A stretch of DNA of 64,000 nt from Hydrogenimonas sp. SS33 (GTDB taxonomy: Bacteria > Campylobacterota > Campylobacteria > Campylobacterales > Hydrogenimonadaceae). The stretch lies in assembly GCF_040436365.1 (NCBI RefSeq), contig NZ_AP026369.1, forward strand, positions 1,303,501 to 1,367,500. The letters are read 5' to 3'. A program made the translations under genes and the position numbers. The notes below the pieces were generated by a model. That model worked only from the letters and a program-made list of their open reading frames with translations. It was not told the origin of the DNA and did no database searches. Positions 6,433 through 14,263 of the stretch are shown in pieces (the first letter of the stretch is position 1; each line of letters opens with the position of its first letter).

Positions 6433-8478
6433 ATGGACAAGATTCTCGATCAACTCAACGAAGCCCAGCAGGAAGCGGCGAAGCATATCGACGGGCCCAT
6501 GCTCATTCTCGCGGGCGCCGGCAGCGGCAAGACCAAAACCATCACGACCCGCCTGGCCTACCTCCTCTCCCTGGGTATCGACCCCGCCAACACCCTGACG
6601 CTGACTTTTACCAACAAGGCCGCCTCCGAAATGCGCGAACGCGCCCTCGCCATGATCGACAATCCCGTCTACCCGCCCCTTCTTTGCACCTTCCACAAAT
6701 TCGGCCTCCTTTTTCTGAAATTCAATATCGAAAAACTGGGGCGCAAGAACGATTTCGTCGTCATCGACACCGACGACAAGAAGCGGATCATCAAGCAGAT
6801 CGACAAGGAGCTGCCCACGGCCCTCGTCGCCAGCGAAATCTCCCGCTACAAAAACTCCCTCATCAAACCCGACCAGGCGATCGCCCAGGCGGAGCACCCC
6901 CAGTACAAGAAGATCGCCGCCATCTACAAGACCTACCAGGAGTACATCGTCGAGAACAATCTGGTCGACTTCGACGACCTTCTGATGCTCACCTACGAAC
7001 TGCTCGACACCCACAACGACCTGCGCCGGGCCACCAGCGAACGCTACCGCTACATCATGGTCGACGAATACCAGGACACCAACGAACTGCAGCTGCAGCT
7101 GCTGATGAAACTCTGCGACACCCACACCAACCTCTGCGTCGTGGGCGACGACGACCAGAGCATCTACGGCTGGCGGGGCGCCAACATCCGCAACATCCTC
7201 GAATTCGAAAAGATGTTCGACGACACCCGCGTCGTCAAACTCGAAAACAACTACCGCTCCACCAGCGAGATTCTCGAAGCCGCCAACCTCCTCATCCAGC
7301 ACAACCGGAACCGGCTGGGCAAGGTGCTCAAAAGCACCAAAGGGAGCGGCAAGCCGGTGGAGATTTTCCAGAGTGCCGACGAAAACGAAGAGTCGGACAA
7401 GATCGCCCGGGCGGTCAAACAACTCATCGACAGCGGTGTGCCTGCCGGGGAGATCGCCGTCCTCTACCGCATCAACGCCCTCTCCCGCTCCCTGGAGGAG
7501 GGGCTGGGCCGCGCCGGCATCGCCTACCAGCTCGTCGGCGGCGTGCGCTTCTACGAACGGGCCGAAATCAAAGACGCCATCAGCTACCTGCGCATCATCG
7601 CCAACAGCCACGACGACTTCAGCTTCAAACGGGTCATCAACCGCCCCAAACGGGGGATCGGCAAGGCGACGGTGGACAAGATCGAAAAGGCGGCCTACGA
7701 AAAACGGCTCTCTTTGTACCAGTTTCTCAGCGAAACCCCCAAAAGCGAACTCTCCAAACTGCTCAGCAAAAAGGCCTACGCCTCCATCAACCGTTTCATC
7801 AACGACCTGGAGATTTTGCAGGAGACGCTGGAGCACTCCATCATGGGCTTCATCGACCAGTTCGACAAGACCATCGGCCTCAAGGAGTACTACGCCTCCC
7901 TCCCCGACGGCATGGAGCGGGTCTTGAACCTGGATGAATTCTACGGCCTCTTCCGGGACATGGTCAAGAAAAACCCCGACCTCACCCTCGACGCTTTCCT
8001 CAATGAAATCTCCCTCCAGAGCGACCAGGACCAGATCAAGGGGGAGCAGATCTCCATCATGAGCGTCCACGCCTCCAAAGGGCTGGAGTTCACCCACCTC
8101 TTCGTCATCGGGATGGAGGAGGAGTTCTTCCCCCTTCTGGGCGACGGGTGCGACATGGAGGAGGAGCGGCGGCTCGGGTATGTGGCGATGACCCGCGCCA
8201 AAGAGAGCCTGACCCTCTCGACGGTGCAGAGCCGTTTCCACAAAGGGCGCCGGAAACATCTGGAGAAGAGCCGTTTCCTCACCGAAGCGGGGCTGCTCAA
8301 AGGGGCCCTCTCCATCGAAAAGAGTACCGGCTACAAAAAGGGAGACCTGGTCAAACACAAGCTCTTCGGCATCGGCCGCGTCCTGGAAGTGACCCGTGCC
8401 GGACGGGACTACAAACTCAAAATCAATTTCGGGGGCAACCGACGGGACATCCTCTCCTCCTTCGTGGAGAAGGTTTGA
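6433..8478 (+). CDS. uvrD: UvrD/Rep-family DNA helicase
   Basis: A 3'-5' superfamily 1A helicase for repair and replication restart. It has 681 residues. Walker A AGAGSGKT is near residue 27, motif Ia TLTFTNKAA near 57, the Walker B region VDEYQDTNELQ near 209, motif III GDDDQSIYGWRGA near 237, motif IV NYRS, motif V MSVHASKGLEF near 545 and motif VI VAMTRAKE near 586. The C-terminus carries a Tudor-like tail (GDLVKHKLFGIGRV) typical of PcrA/UvrD. It leads a set with truB, csrA and ispE, the Campylobacter order. Confidence 0.96.
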   Translation: MDKILDQLNEAQQEAAKHIDGPMLILAGAGSGKTKTITTRLAYLLSLGIDPANTLTLTFTNKAASEMRERALAMIDNPVYPPLLCTFHKFGLLFLKFNIEKLGRKNDFVVIDTDDKKRIIKQIDKELPTALVASEISRYKNSLIKPDQAIAQAEHPQYKKIAAIYKTYQEYIVENNLVDFDDLLMLTYELLDTHNDLRRATSERYRYIMVDEYQDTNELQLQLLMKLCDTHTNLCVVGDDDQSIYGWRGANIRNILEFEKMFDDTRVVKLENNYRSTSEILEAANLLIQHNRNRLGKVLKSTKGSGKPVEIFQSADENEESDKIARAVKQLIDSGVPAGEIAVLYRINALSRSLEEGLGRAGIAYQLVGGVRFYERAEIKDAISYLRIIANSHDDFSFKRVINRPKRGIGKATVDKIEKAAYEKRLSLYQFLSETPKSELSKLLSKKAYASINRFINDLEILQETLEHSIMGFIDQFDKTIGLKEYYASLPDGMERVLNLDEFYGLFRDMVKKNPDLTLDAFLNEISLQSDQDQIKGEQISIMSVHASKGLEFTHLFVIGMEEEFFPLLGDGCDMEEERRLGYVAMTRAKESLTLSTVQSRFHKGRRKHLEKSRFLTEAGLLKGALSIEKSTGYKKGDLVKHKLFGIGRVLEVTRAGRDYKLKINFGGNRRDILSSFVEKV

Positions 8479-8504
8479 GGGGTCGTTTGAACGGTTCCCC
8501 TTTT
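8479..8504 (+). terminator. Weak intrinsic terminator after uvrD
   Basis: GGGG at 8479-8482 pairs with CCCC at 8497-8500, with an inner CGTT/AACG pairing and a bulge, followed by TTTT. The stem is imperfect and the T-run short, so read-through into truB is likely. Confidence 0.35.
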
Positions 8505-8528
8505 GAGATCTTTTTTGGAATCTAATCG

Positions 8529-9368
8529 ATGAAATGCGCTAACCGGTTGTTCGTCGCCCGCAAGCCGATGTTCGTAGGCTCCAACAGCTTCCTTTCGCAG
8601 ATCAAACGCCGCTACGGCGTCAAAAAGGCGGGCTTTTCTGGGACCCTGGACCCCTTCGCCTGCGGGGTGCTCATTATCGCCTTCGGGCAGTATACGAAAC
8701 TCTTCCGCTTTCTGAAAAAGACGCCCAAAACCTACCGCGCCACCCTCTGGCTGGGAACTGAAAGCGAAACCCTGGATATCGAAGGCGTGACGGCGGTCGA
8801 AAAGGTCCCCCCGTTCGATCCCGCCCATATTCGCCAAACCCTCGAAAGCTTCCGCGGTCCCTTTACCTACACGCCCCCAAAATTCAGTGCCCGGAAAGTG
8901 GGAGGAAAGCGCGCCTACGACCTGGCCAGACGGGGGGAATCGGTCGATCTCGCCCAAACAACCTCCCAAATCGTCGATATCCGGCTTCTGCACTACCGCC
9001 ACCCTTTCGTCACGTTCGAAGCGGATGTCTCGGAGGGCACCTACATCCGCTCCCTGGCGGAAGCGGTCGCACGGAGACTGGGAGTGCCCGGCGCATTGAG
9101 CTACCTGGAGCGGCTGCGGGAGGGGGTTTTTGTTTACGAAAAGGAAAAACCCCTCGACCCGCTGGCGGTGCTGGAGCCGCCGCGCAACCGCTACCTTGGT
9201 GATCCCAAGGACCTTATTCTTGGACGAAAACTGCGAAGCGACCGTTTCGAGAATCCGACACCCGGCCTCTATACCGTGGTTTTTGAGCCTTTTTTCGCTA
9301 TCATAGAGATCAAAAAGAGCGGGGAGGTCGCCTACCTGCTCAACAAGGTTCAACTATGCTCGTACTGA
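8529..9368 (+). CDS. truB: tRNA pseudouridine(55) synthase
   Basis: Makes pseudouridine 55 in the T-loop of tRNAs. It has 279 residues. The catalytic aspartate is D41 in GFSGTLDPFACG; the family motifs KTYRATLWLG and GTYIRSLAEA are present. The last 13 bases overlap csrA, so the two genes are translationally coupled. The extended C-terminus after about residue 220 is poorly conserved. Confidence 0.95.
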   Translation: MKCANRLFVARKPMFVGSNSFLSQIKRRYGVKKAGFSGTLDPFACGVLIIAFGQYTKLFRFLKKTPKTYRATLWLGTESETLDIEGVTAVEKVPPFDPAHIRQTLESFRGPFTYTPPKFSARKVGGKRAYDLARRGESVDLAQTTSQIVDIRLLHYRHPFVTFEADVSEGTYIRSLAEAVARRLGVPGALSYLERLREGVFVYEKEKPLDPLAVLEPPRNRYLGDPKDLILGRKLRSDRFENPTPGLYTVVFEPFFAIIEIKKSGEVAYLLNKVQLCSY

Positions 9369-9589
9369 CCCGCAAAACGGACGAGGCGATCCGCATCGGC
9401 GACGATATCGTCGTCAAAATCGTCTCCATCGACAAGAACAGTGTCCGCATCGGCATCGAAGCGCCCGCCGATGTGCCGATTCTGCGGGAGGAGCTCGTTC
9501 AGGCCGTCAGCGAAGAGAATATCAGGGCCGCCAAAGAGACCTCCGACGAGCTTCTGGGCAGCCTCTCGAAACAGCTCAAACACCCCTGA
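9356..9589 (+). CDS. csrA: Carbon storage regulator CsrA
   Basis: An mRNA-binding dimer that represses translation at GGA motifs; in Campylobacterota it controls flagellin and motility genes. The protein is 77 residues. It begins MLVLTRKTDEAIRIGDDIVV and carries the conserved RIGIEAP core and VPILREE. The start lies inside the end of truB. The tail (residues 56-77) is slightly longer than in E. coli, as is usual in this class. Confidence 0.97.
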   Translation: MLVLTRKTDEAIRIGDDIVVKIVSIDKNSVRIGIEAPADVPILREELVQAVSEENIRAAKETSDELLGSLSKQLKHP

Positions 9590-9601
9590 CGCTTCAAAGC
9601 C

Positions 9602-10390
9602 ATGCAGTTCAAAGCACCCGCCAAAGTCAACATCTTCCTCAAAATCACCGGCATTCGGGGCGGCTACCACGAGCTGCGCTCCCGCTTCGTACGCGTCGAG
9701 AGCCTTTACGACACACTCACCTTCGTCAAAAAGCGCCGCCCTTCGCCCGGCTTCAAACTCGCCTCTTCCCATCCCCTGCCCCAGGTCAACACCCTCACCA
9801 AAGCCTACGACCTGCTGCAAAAGGCCGCGCCGGGCATCGAAACTTTTTTCGAAGAGCACAAACTGGTACTCACCAAACGGATCCCCCAGGGAGCGGGGCT
9901 GGGCGGCGGCAGTTCCGACGCCGCCACCTTCCTCCTGGCGGCCAACGAGCTCTGCGGCCTCCATATGAGCAGGGAGAATCTGGCGAAGATCGGAGAGTGC
10001 ATCGGCGCCGATGTCCCCTTCTTCGTCTTCGGCTACCCCAGCGCCAACGTGGAGGGGATAGGAGAGAAGATTGAACCCTTCGAAGAGGAGGTTCCGGAAC
10101 TGAAACTCTTCACGCCGCCGCTGCACTGCGACACGGGAATGGTCTACCGGACATTCAGGGAAAATTTCATCGAAACAGTTAGACCAGAAAACGGGAGGGA
10201 GTGGCTATGGAAAAGAAGTGAGGAAATTTTGAAAGAGGTTAAACCGGAGGATGCGAACGACCTCTACCGGGCTGCCCTCCTCATCTACCCGCGACTTCGG
10301 CAGTACGGTGAGCCCGGCTATTTCTTCAGCGGCAGCGGCAGCACCTTTTTTGCTCCCGAAGAGACCTCCAACGCTTTTGCATTAGGGTGA
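9602..10390 (+). CDS. ispE: 4-diphosphocytidyl-2-C-methyl-D-erythritol kinase
   Basis: GHMP kinase of the MEP isoprenoid pathway. It has 262 residues. The N-terminal KAPAKVNIFLKI contains the catalytic lysine region, and the ATP-binding loop PQGAGLGGGSSDAATF is at residues 95-110, with D106. The C-terminal GSGST motif is at about residue 246. It follows csrA by 12 bases. Its TGA stop codon is part of a GTGAGAA heptad, the first unit of a decayed repeat region. Confidence 0.95.
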   Translation: MQFKAPAKVNIFLKITGIRGGYHELRSRFVRVESLYDTLTFVKKRRPSPGFKLASSHPLPQVNTLTKAYDLLQKAAPGIETFFEEHKLVLTKRIPQGAGLGGGSSDAATFLLAANELCGLHMSRENLAKIGECIGADVPFFVFGYPSANVEGIGEKIEPFEEEVPELKLFTPPLHCDTGMVYRTFRENFIETVRPENGREWLWKRSEEILKEVKPEDANDLYRAALLIYPRLRQYGEPGYFFSGSGSTFFAPEETSNAFALG

Positions 10391-10500
10391 GAAAGTGGGA
10401 TCGCCGCTTCGCGGCTGGTGAGAGGGTAGGAAGGTGAACATCACTTCATGCCCGATGCCGATTCGCGAAGCAAATCTCAATGCCCGATGCCCTCAAATCA
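10388..10500 (+). repeat. Decayed heptad and hairpin region after ispE
   Basis: Starts with GTGAGAAAGTGGGATCGC, then a stem GCCGC-TTC-GCGGC (10403-10415), then GGTGAGAGGGTAGGAAGG. This is the same layout as the block after lnt. Further on are ATGCCCGATGCC units and a TTCGCGAA palindrome. No gene fits here. Confidence 0.6.
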
Positions 10501-10521
10501 TTAGTGGGCAAATTCCTCTGC

Positions 10522-10527
10522 TATAAT
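10522..10527 (+). promoter_or_regulatory. -10 box (TATAAT) six bases before the smpB start
   Basis: TATAAT ends six bases before the ATG, so the predicted first transcribed base is the A of the start codon. There is no Shine-Dalgarno sequence between them. This predicts a leaderless smpB mRNA. The same spacing recurs at cvfB. Confidence 0.6.
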
Positions 10528-10533
10528 TCGCCC

Positions 10534-10992
10534 ATGCCAATCAAAGTCGTCGCCAAAAACAAAAAAGCCTTTCACGATTACGAAATTCTCGAAAAATTGG
10601 AAGCGGGCATCGAGCTGAAGGGGAGCGAAGTGAAGTCGATCCGCATGGGGCGGGTCAACCTCAAGGACAGCTATGTGCGCATCGTCAAGGGGGAAGCCTG
10701 GGTCTTTGGAATGCACATCTCCTTCCTGGACACCACCAACCCCCACTACAAACCCGACGAAAAGCGCCCCCGCCGCCTCCTGCTGCACCGAAAACAGATC
10801 GACAAATGGTACGGCCGCGTCAAGCAGGAGGGGCTGGCCATCGTTCCGCTGATGCTCTATTTCAACGAAAAGAACAAGGCCAAACTTCAGATCGCCCTGG
10901 CGAAAGGGAAAAAGCTCCACGACAAGCGGGAGACCCTCAAGCGCAAAACCGCCGAGCGGGAAGCCCAGATGGCGATGAAACAGCGCTACTGA
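10534..10992 (+). CDS. smpB: SsrA-binding protein SmpB
   Basis: Binds tmRNA and rescues stalled ribosomes. It has 152 residues from the chosen start, matching the family. Motifs are [31 protein letters not shown] and the basic tail [14 protein letters not shown], whose residues reach into the mRNA channel. An in-frame ATG exists 54 bases upstream, but it lies in repeat DNA and would precede the -10 box, so ATG 10534 is preferred. Confidence 0.95.
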   Translation: MPIKVVAKNKKAFHDYEILEKLEAGIELKGSEVKSIRMGRVNLKDSYVRIVKGEAWVFGMHISFLDTTNPHYKPDEKRPRRLLLHRKQIDKWYGRVKQEGLAIVPLMLYFNEKNKAKLQIALAKGKKLHDKRETLKRKTAEREAQMAMKQRY

Positions 10993-11009
10993 CCCTCCCC
11001 TCCGTTTCC

Positions 11010-11065
11010 CGTTCTCCGTTCACTGTTTACTGTTCACCGTTGACTATTCACTGTTCACTGTACAC
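11010..11065 (+). repeat. Degenerate (TGTTCAC) heptad array after smpB
   Basis: Eight 7-base units in strict phase: CGTTCTC, CGTTCAC, TGTTTAC, TGTTCAC, CGTTGAC, TATTCAC, TGTTCAC, TGTACAC. On the other strand the unit reads GTGAACA, the same as the array before murG. It begins 18 bases after the smpB stop codon. Confidence 0.88.
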
Positions 11066-11150
11066 TGCGAGGCAACGCATCGCACCCCTTCAACCATACC
11101 ATACCCATTTTTTGGCACAATACAAACAACGACGCAACAGGAGAAGAACC

Positions 11151-12311
11151 ATGTTCGCCACGATGCACAACCAGAAGAGAGCGCAGGAGTTGATCGACCG
11201 GTCGGTCGAAATGATCGAAAGTGCCGACGACCGTTTCGCCCGGGCGAAAGCGGCCCTGGAAGAGCGGATCAAAAGCCTCGACGCCATCCGCTCCCATCTC
11301 ATAGCAAAGAGCCTCGCCACACTGCGAAAACGGTTCGAAACGATGAGCAACGAACCGCCGCTCGAGATCGCACCGGCGGCGGAAGAGCCGACATCGCGGC
11401 AGGTGATGCCCCTTTTCGAGCGGGCGGACCTGGAGCCGGTGGAGATCAAAGAGGTGCGCCGGGGCAAGGCGGGGGCCTTTTTCGGTGCCCTCTTCGCCGC
11501 GCTTCTGACCGTCGCCGTCGCGCTGATCGTCGCCGCCGTCGCCACCGGCGAACCCCTCACCCCCGAAACCCTCACCGACCCGGCCAAACTCGACGTACTT
11601 CTGACCTGGATCGGCGGAGGCGCCATTCCCGGTACCGTGGGCAACCCGCTGCTGGGCGCCGCGGGGCTGCTGGTGGCGGCGATCGCCGCCTGGCTCATCG
11701 CATGGTCGGTGCTGATGGCCAAAGCCTCCCGCCGCAACCTGGCCGCCGCCGAAGAGGTCTATGAAGCGGCGAAAGCCTACCACGACAAGAAGAGCGACTA
11801 TGCCGAAGCCGCGGAGAAGCTCGCCGGCGAACTGGAGGCACTGCGGCAGATACTGGAAACCTGCGACATCTATCTGCAGGAGTACAACGCCTCGCTGCGA
11901 CGCATTCTCCACATGGAAGGAGAGGATTACGAATCTTTCAAGCCCGCCTCCAAAGAGAGGGTGGAGCAGGCCGCCGAATGCGCCCACGCCCTGGTCCCCC
12001 TGCTCAACATTGCCGTCGTCACGACCGAAGGGACCCCTTCCCATCAACTGCAGCAGGCCCTCGAACGGGGCCGGCTCGTCGTCGAAGCGCTGAAAGAGGA
12101 GCGCCCGCTCCCCACTTTCGACGACACGCCCGCCAAAACCGCAGAGCCTGAAAGCGAAACGGAGGTTTCCGAGCCGATCATACTGGGATACAAACCCGAA
12201 GAGAGTGAAGAAGAGAAACCGGAGGAAACGGAACAGGTAGAAGAGCAGGAGGAGACCCCCGGCTCGGAGGAGAGCGGGGAGAAGCGCGAGGAGGAGAGCC
12301 GGAAAGCCTGA
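11151..12311 (+). CDS. Hypothetical membrane protein with coiled-coil and acidic tail, 386 aa
   Basis: I do not recognise a family. Order of parts: an N-terminal helical region (residues 1-75, QKRAQELIDRSVEMIESADD), a transmembrane helix at about 106-126, a short loop, a second helix at about 164-186, a long coiled-coil (190-245) and a glutamate-rich disordered tail (about 320-386). Both ends are probably cytoplasmic. The start has a clear AGGAGAAG site 6 bases upstream and a CACAAT -10-like box near 11117. It is monocistronic, with a convergent neighbour 15 bases away. Confidence 0.8.
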   Translation: MFATMHNQKRAQELIDRSVEMIESADDRFARAKAALEERIKSLDAIRSHLIAKSLATLRKRFETMSNEPPLEIAPAAEEPTSRQVMPLFERADLEPVEIKEVRRGKAGAFFGALFAALLTVAVALIVAAVATGEPLTPETLTDPAKLDVLLTWIGGGAIPGTVGNPLLGAAGLLVAAIAAWLIAWSVLMAKASRRNLAAAEEVYEAAKAYHDKKSDYAEAAEKLAGELEALRQILETCDIYLQEYNASLRRILHMEGEDYESFKPASKERVEQAAECAHALVPLLNIAVVTTEGTPSHQLQQALERGRLVVEALKEERPLPTFDDTPAKTAEPESETEVSEPIILGYKPEESEEEKPEETEQVEEQEETPGSEESGEKREEESRKA

Positions 12312-12326
12312 CCTCCCCATCCGCTT

Positions 12327-14178
12327 TTAGTCGTTGTTCATGGCGTCGACGGCGCGAAGCAGGTCGATACCCGCTTCGTTGACACCGTTTTTGCCCAGAT
12401 ATTTCGCCTCTCTGGCGGCCACCCACGCCTTTTCGAAAACCTCGGCAGGAAGGCCGCTTCGGCGATACGCCTCTTTGTGGTGCCTGGGCAGAATGCGGAT
12501 CTTCTTCTCCTTTTCATAAAGCGTTCCCACGTCGGCGATGGCGGCGATGACCCGGTAGATGACCGGCGTCACAGGCGTCCCGAAACCTTCGGGCACGCCG
12601 CTGAGGGCCCTGTCCATCAGTTTACCCGCTTCCGTTTCGACGATGTGCCCGTCGCTGAGCACTTCGACCAGCCCCCTCGCTTCCAGCATATCGACCGCCG
12701 TCTCCGTCATGTGGCGGTCGTGCTCGTCCTTCACTTCGGCCAGCAGCTGCTCCAGCGTCATGCCGCGGCCCGGAATCTTCTTGAAAACATCCATCTCGTA
12801 ACGCGTCATGAAAGGTTTGCGTTCCAGGGTCTCGGAGAGTTCTGCGAAAAACTCTCCCCGGGGGCCCGCCCCATATTCGCCCAATATTTTTTCCTGCCGC
12901 GCCGTGTCGACCCACCGGCGGTTGGGCACGTCGAAAGGCCGTTTGCCCAGTTTCAGGGTCTTGAGCGCCTGGGAGGAGACGGGGGTGGGGTCCTCCTCCA
13001 TTTTCTGAGCCACGGCGTTGCCCGTCTCGGTCAGGTGGATGACCGGCCTGCCCTTTTCATCCTCACCCTCTTCGACCATGTCGAAGGCTTCCAGGGCGTA
13101 GAGGTACTCCCGTATGTCGAAGTTCTCTTCGAACCAGCTGAAGTGCTCCTTGGCTTCCAAGAACTTTTCGAGAATCTGGCGCTTCTTCAGCGGCATCTCG
13201 TCGAGGCGCCGTCCGTAAGCCTCTTTCAGCTCCCTGTACTCCTTGACCTTTTTGTCCACCATCTCTTTTTTGATGTCGTCCACATGGGCCTCGCCCACCT
13301 TTTTCACCGTCAACAATGTATCGACCATCTCCTGGCTCAGCGCCAGGGAGAAGAGCCGCTTCTGTGTCGGGTTCTTCAGCAGCGCGCGAAGCTCCAGCAG
13401 CGCTTCGCCTGCGGGCAGCAGGTTGCCTTCGTCGTCGATGTAACCCATCATCTCCAGCTGGGTTTTCCCCTCCGGCGTTACCTCCACGCCGTCGAAAACG
13501 TCGGCCACCAGGTCCATGATGAGGGGGTCTATCACATCCCCCTCCCCGGCGACGGCGCCGTTTTCCAGCACCTTTTTCACTGCTTTGCCGATGCCGGTAA
13601 AGGCGGCGATGTCACCGTTGGGAACGGAGTAGGCGAGGACGCGCATCGCCTCCAGCTCCTCCTTCCGGTCGTCGTCGAAAGGCATGCGGGAGGCTTCCGT
13701 GGGCCCCATGGGCGAGGTGAGAATCAGCGACGCCAGCTCACCGTCGATCTTCAGGTCGGGCTCGATGGTTTCGAAAGCGTCGAGTACCATCTCCGCCTCT
13801 TCGGTCAGCTTCGTCACATCCACCTTGCGCTCCCGGTCGTGGACCTTTTCGCAAAATCCCCGTTTCGACAGCGGTGCCAGTGCCGTTTCGGCGGGCGTTC
13901 TCCATCATCGCCAAAATTTCGCTGCCGACCCACCTGAAGCGGGGGTCCCAGCGGCCTACCTCCTCCACCGCGCCTTTCTCGATCGCGCTTCGCAGGGCCC
14001 TGGCGACCATCTCGCCGCCATAGGTCAGAGAGACGAAAGCGGGAGTCGGGAAGGTCACCAGACCCGCCATCTCCAGCTCTTCGAGCCCCTCTCTGTTCAT
14101 TTTCGACACGTCGATCTCCCGTTTGGGACTCTCCAGCAGTGCCAGCAGATGTTTCGCCTGTTCTTTCTTGATCACCAT
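12327..14178 (-). pseudogene. DUF505-like protein, interrupted by one frameshift
   Basis: Two overlapping reading frames belong to one gene. The first starts at 14178 (MVIKKEQAKHLLALL) and is sensible as far as SEILAMMENA near 13900. The second frame then continues the protein (ETALAPLSKRGFCEK, then VDVTKLTEEAEM) to the stop at 12327. Removing one base from the CGCCCGCCG run (about 13890-13900 on the opposite strand) restores a single product of about 615 residues. It is soluble, acidic and rich in helical repeats. The DUF505 label is from memory and tentative. The break may be a real mutation, a sequencing error, or less likely programmed frameshifting. Confidence 0.7.
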
Positions 14179-14263
14179 TTCTCGCTCCTCATTTTTTACG
14201 CAAATTGTAGCGATAGATGGCAGCGGCTGTCTGCTACCTTGGTACCATTAACGACGTGCTGAA

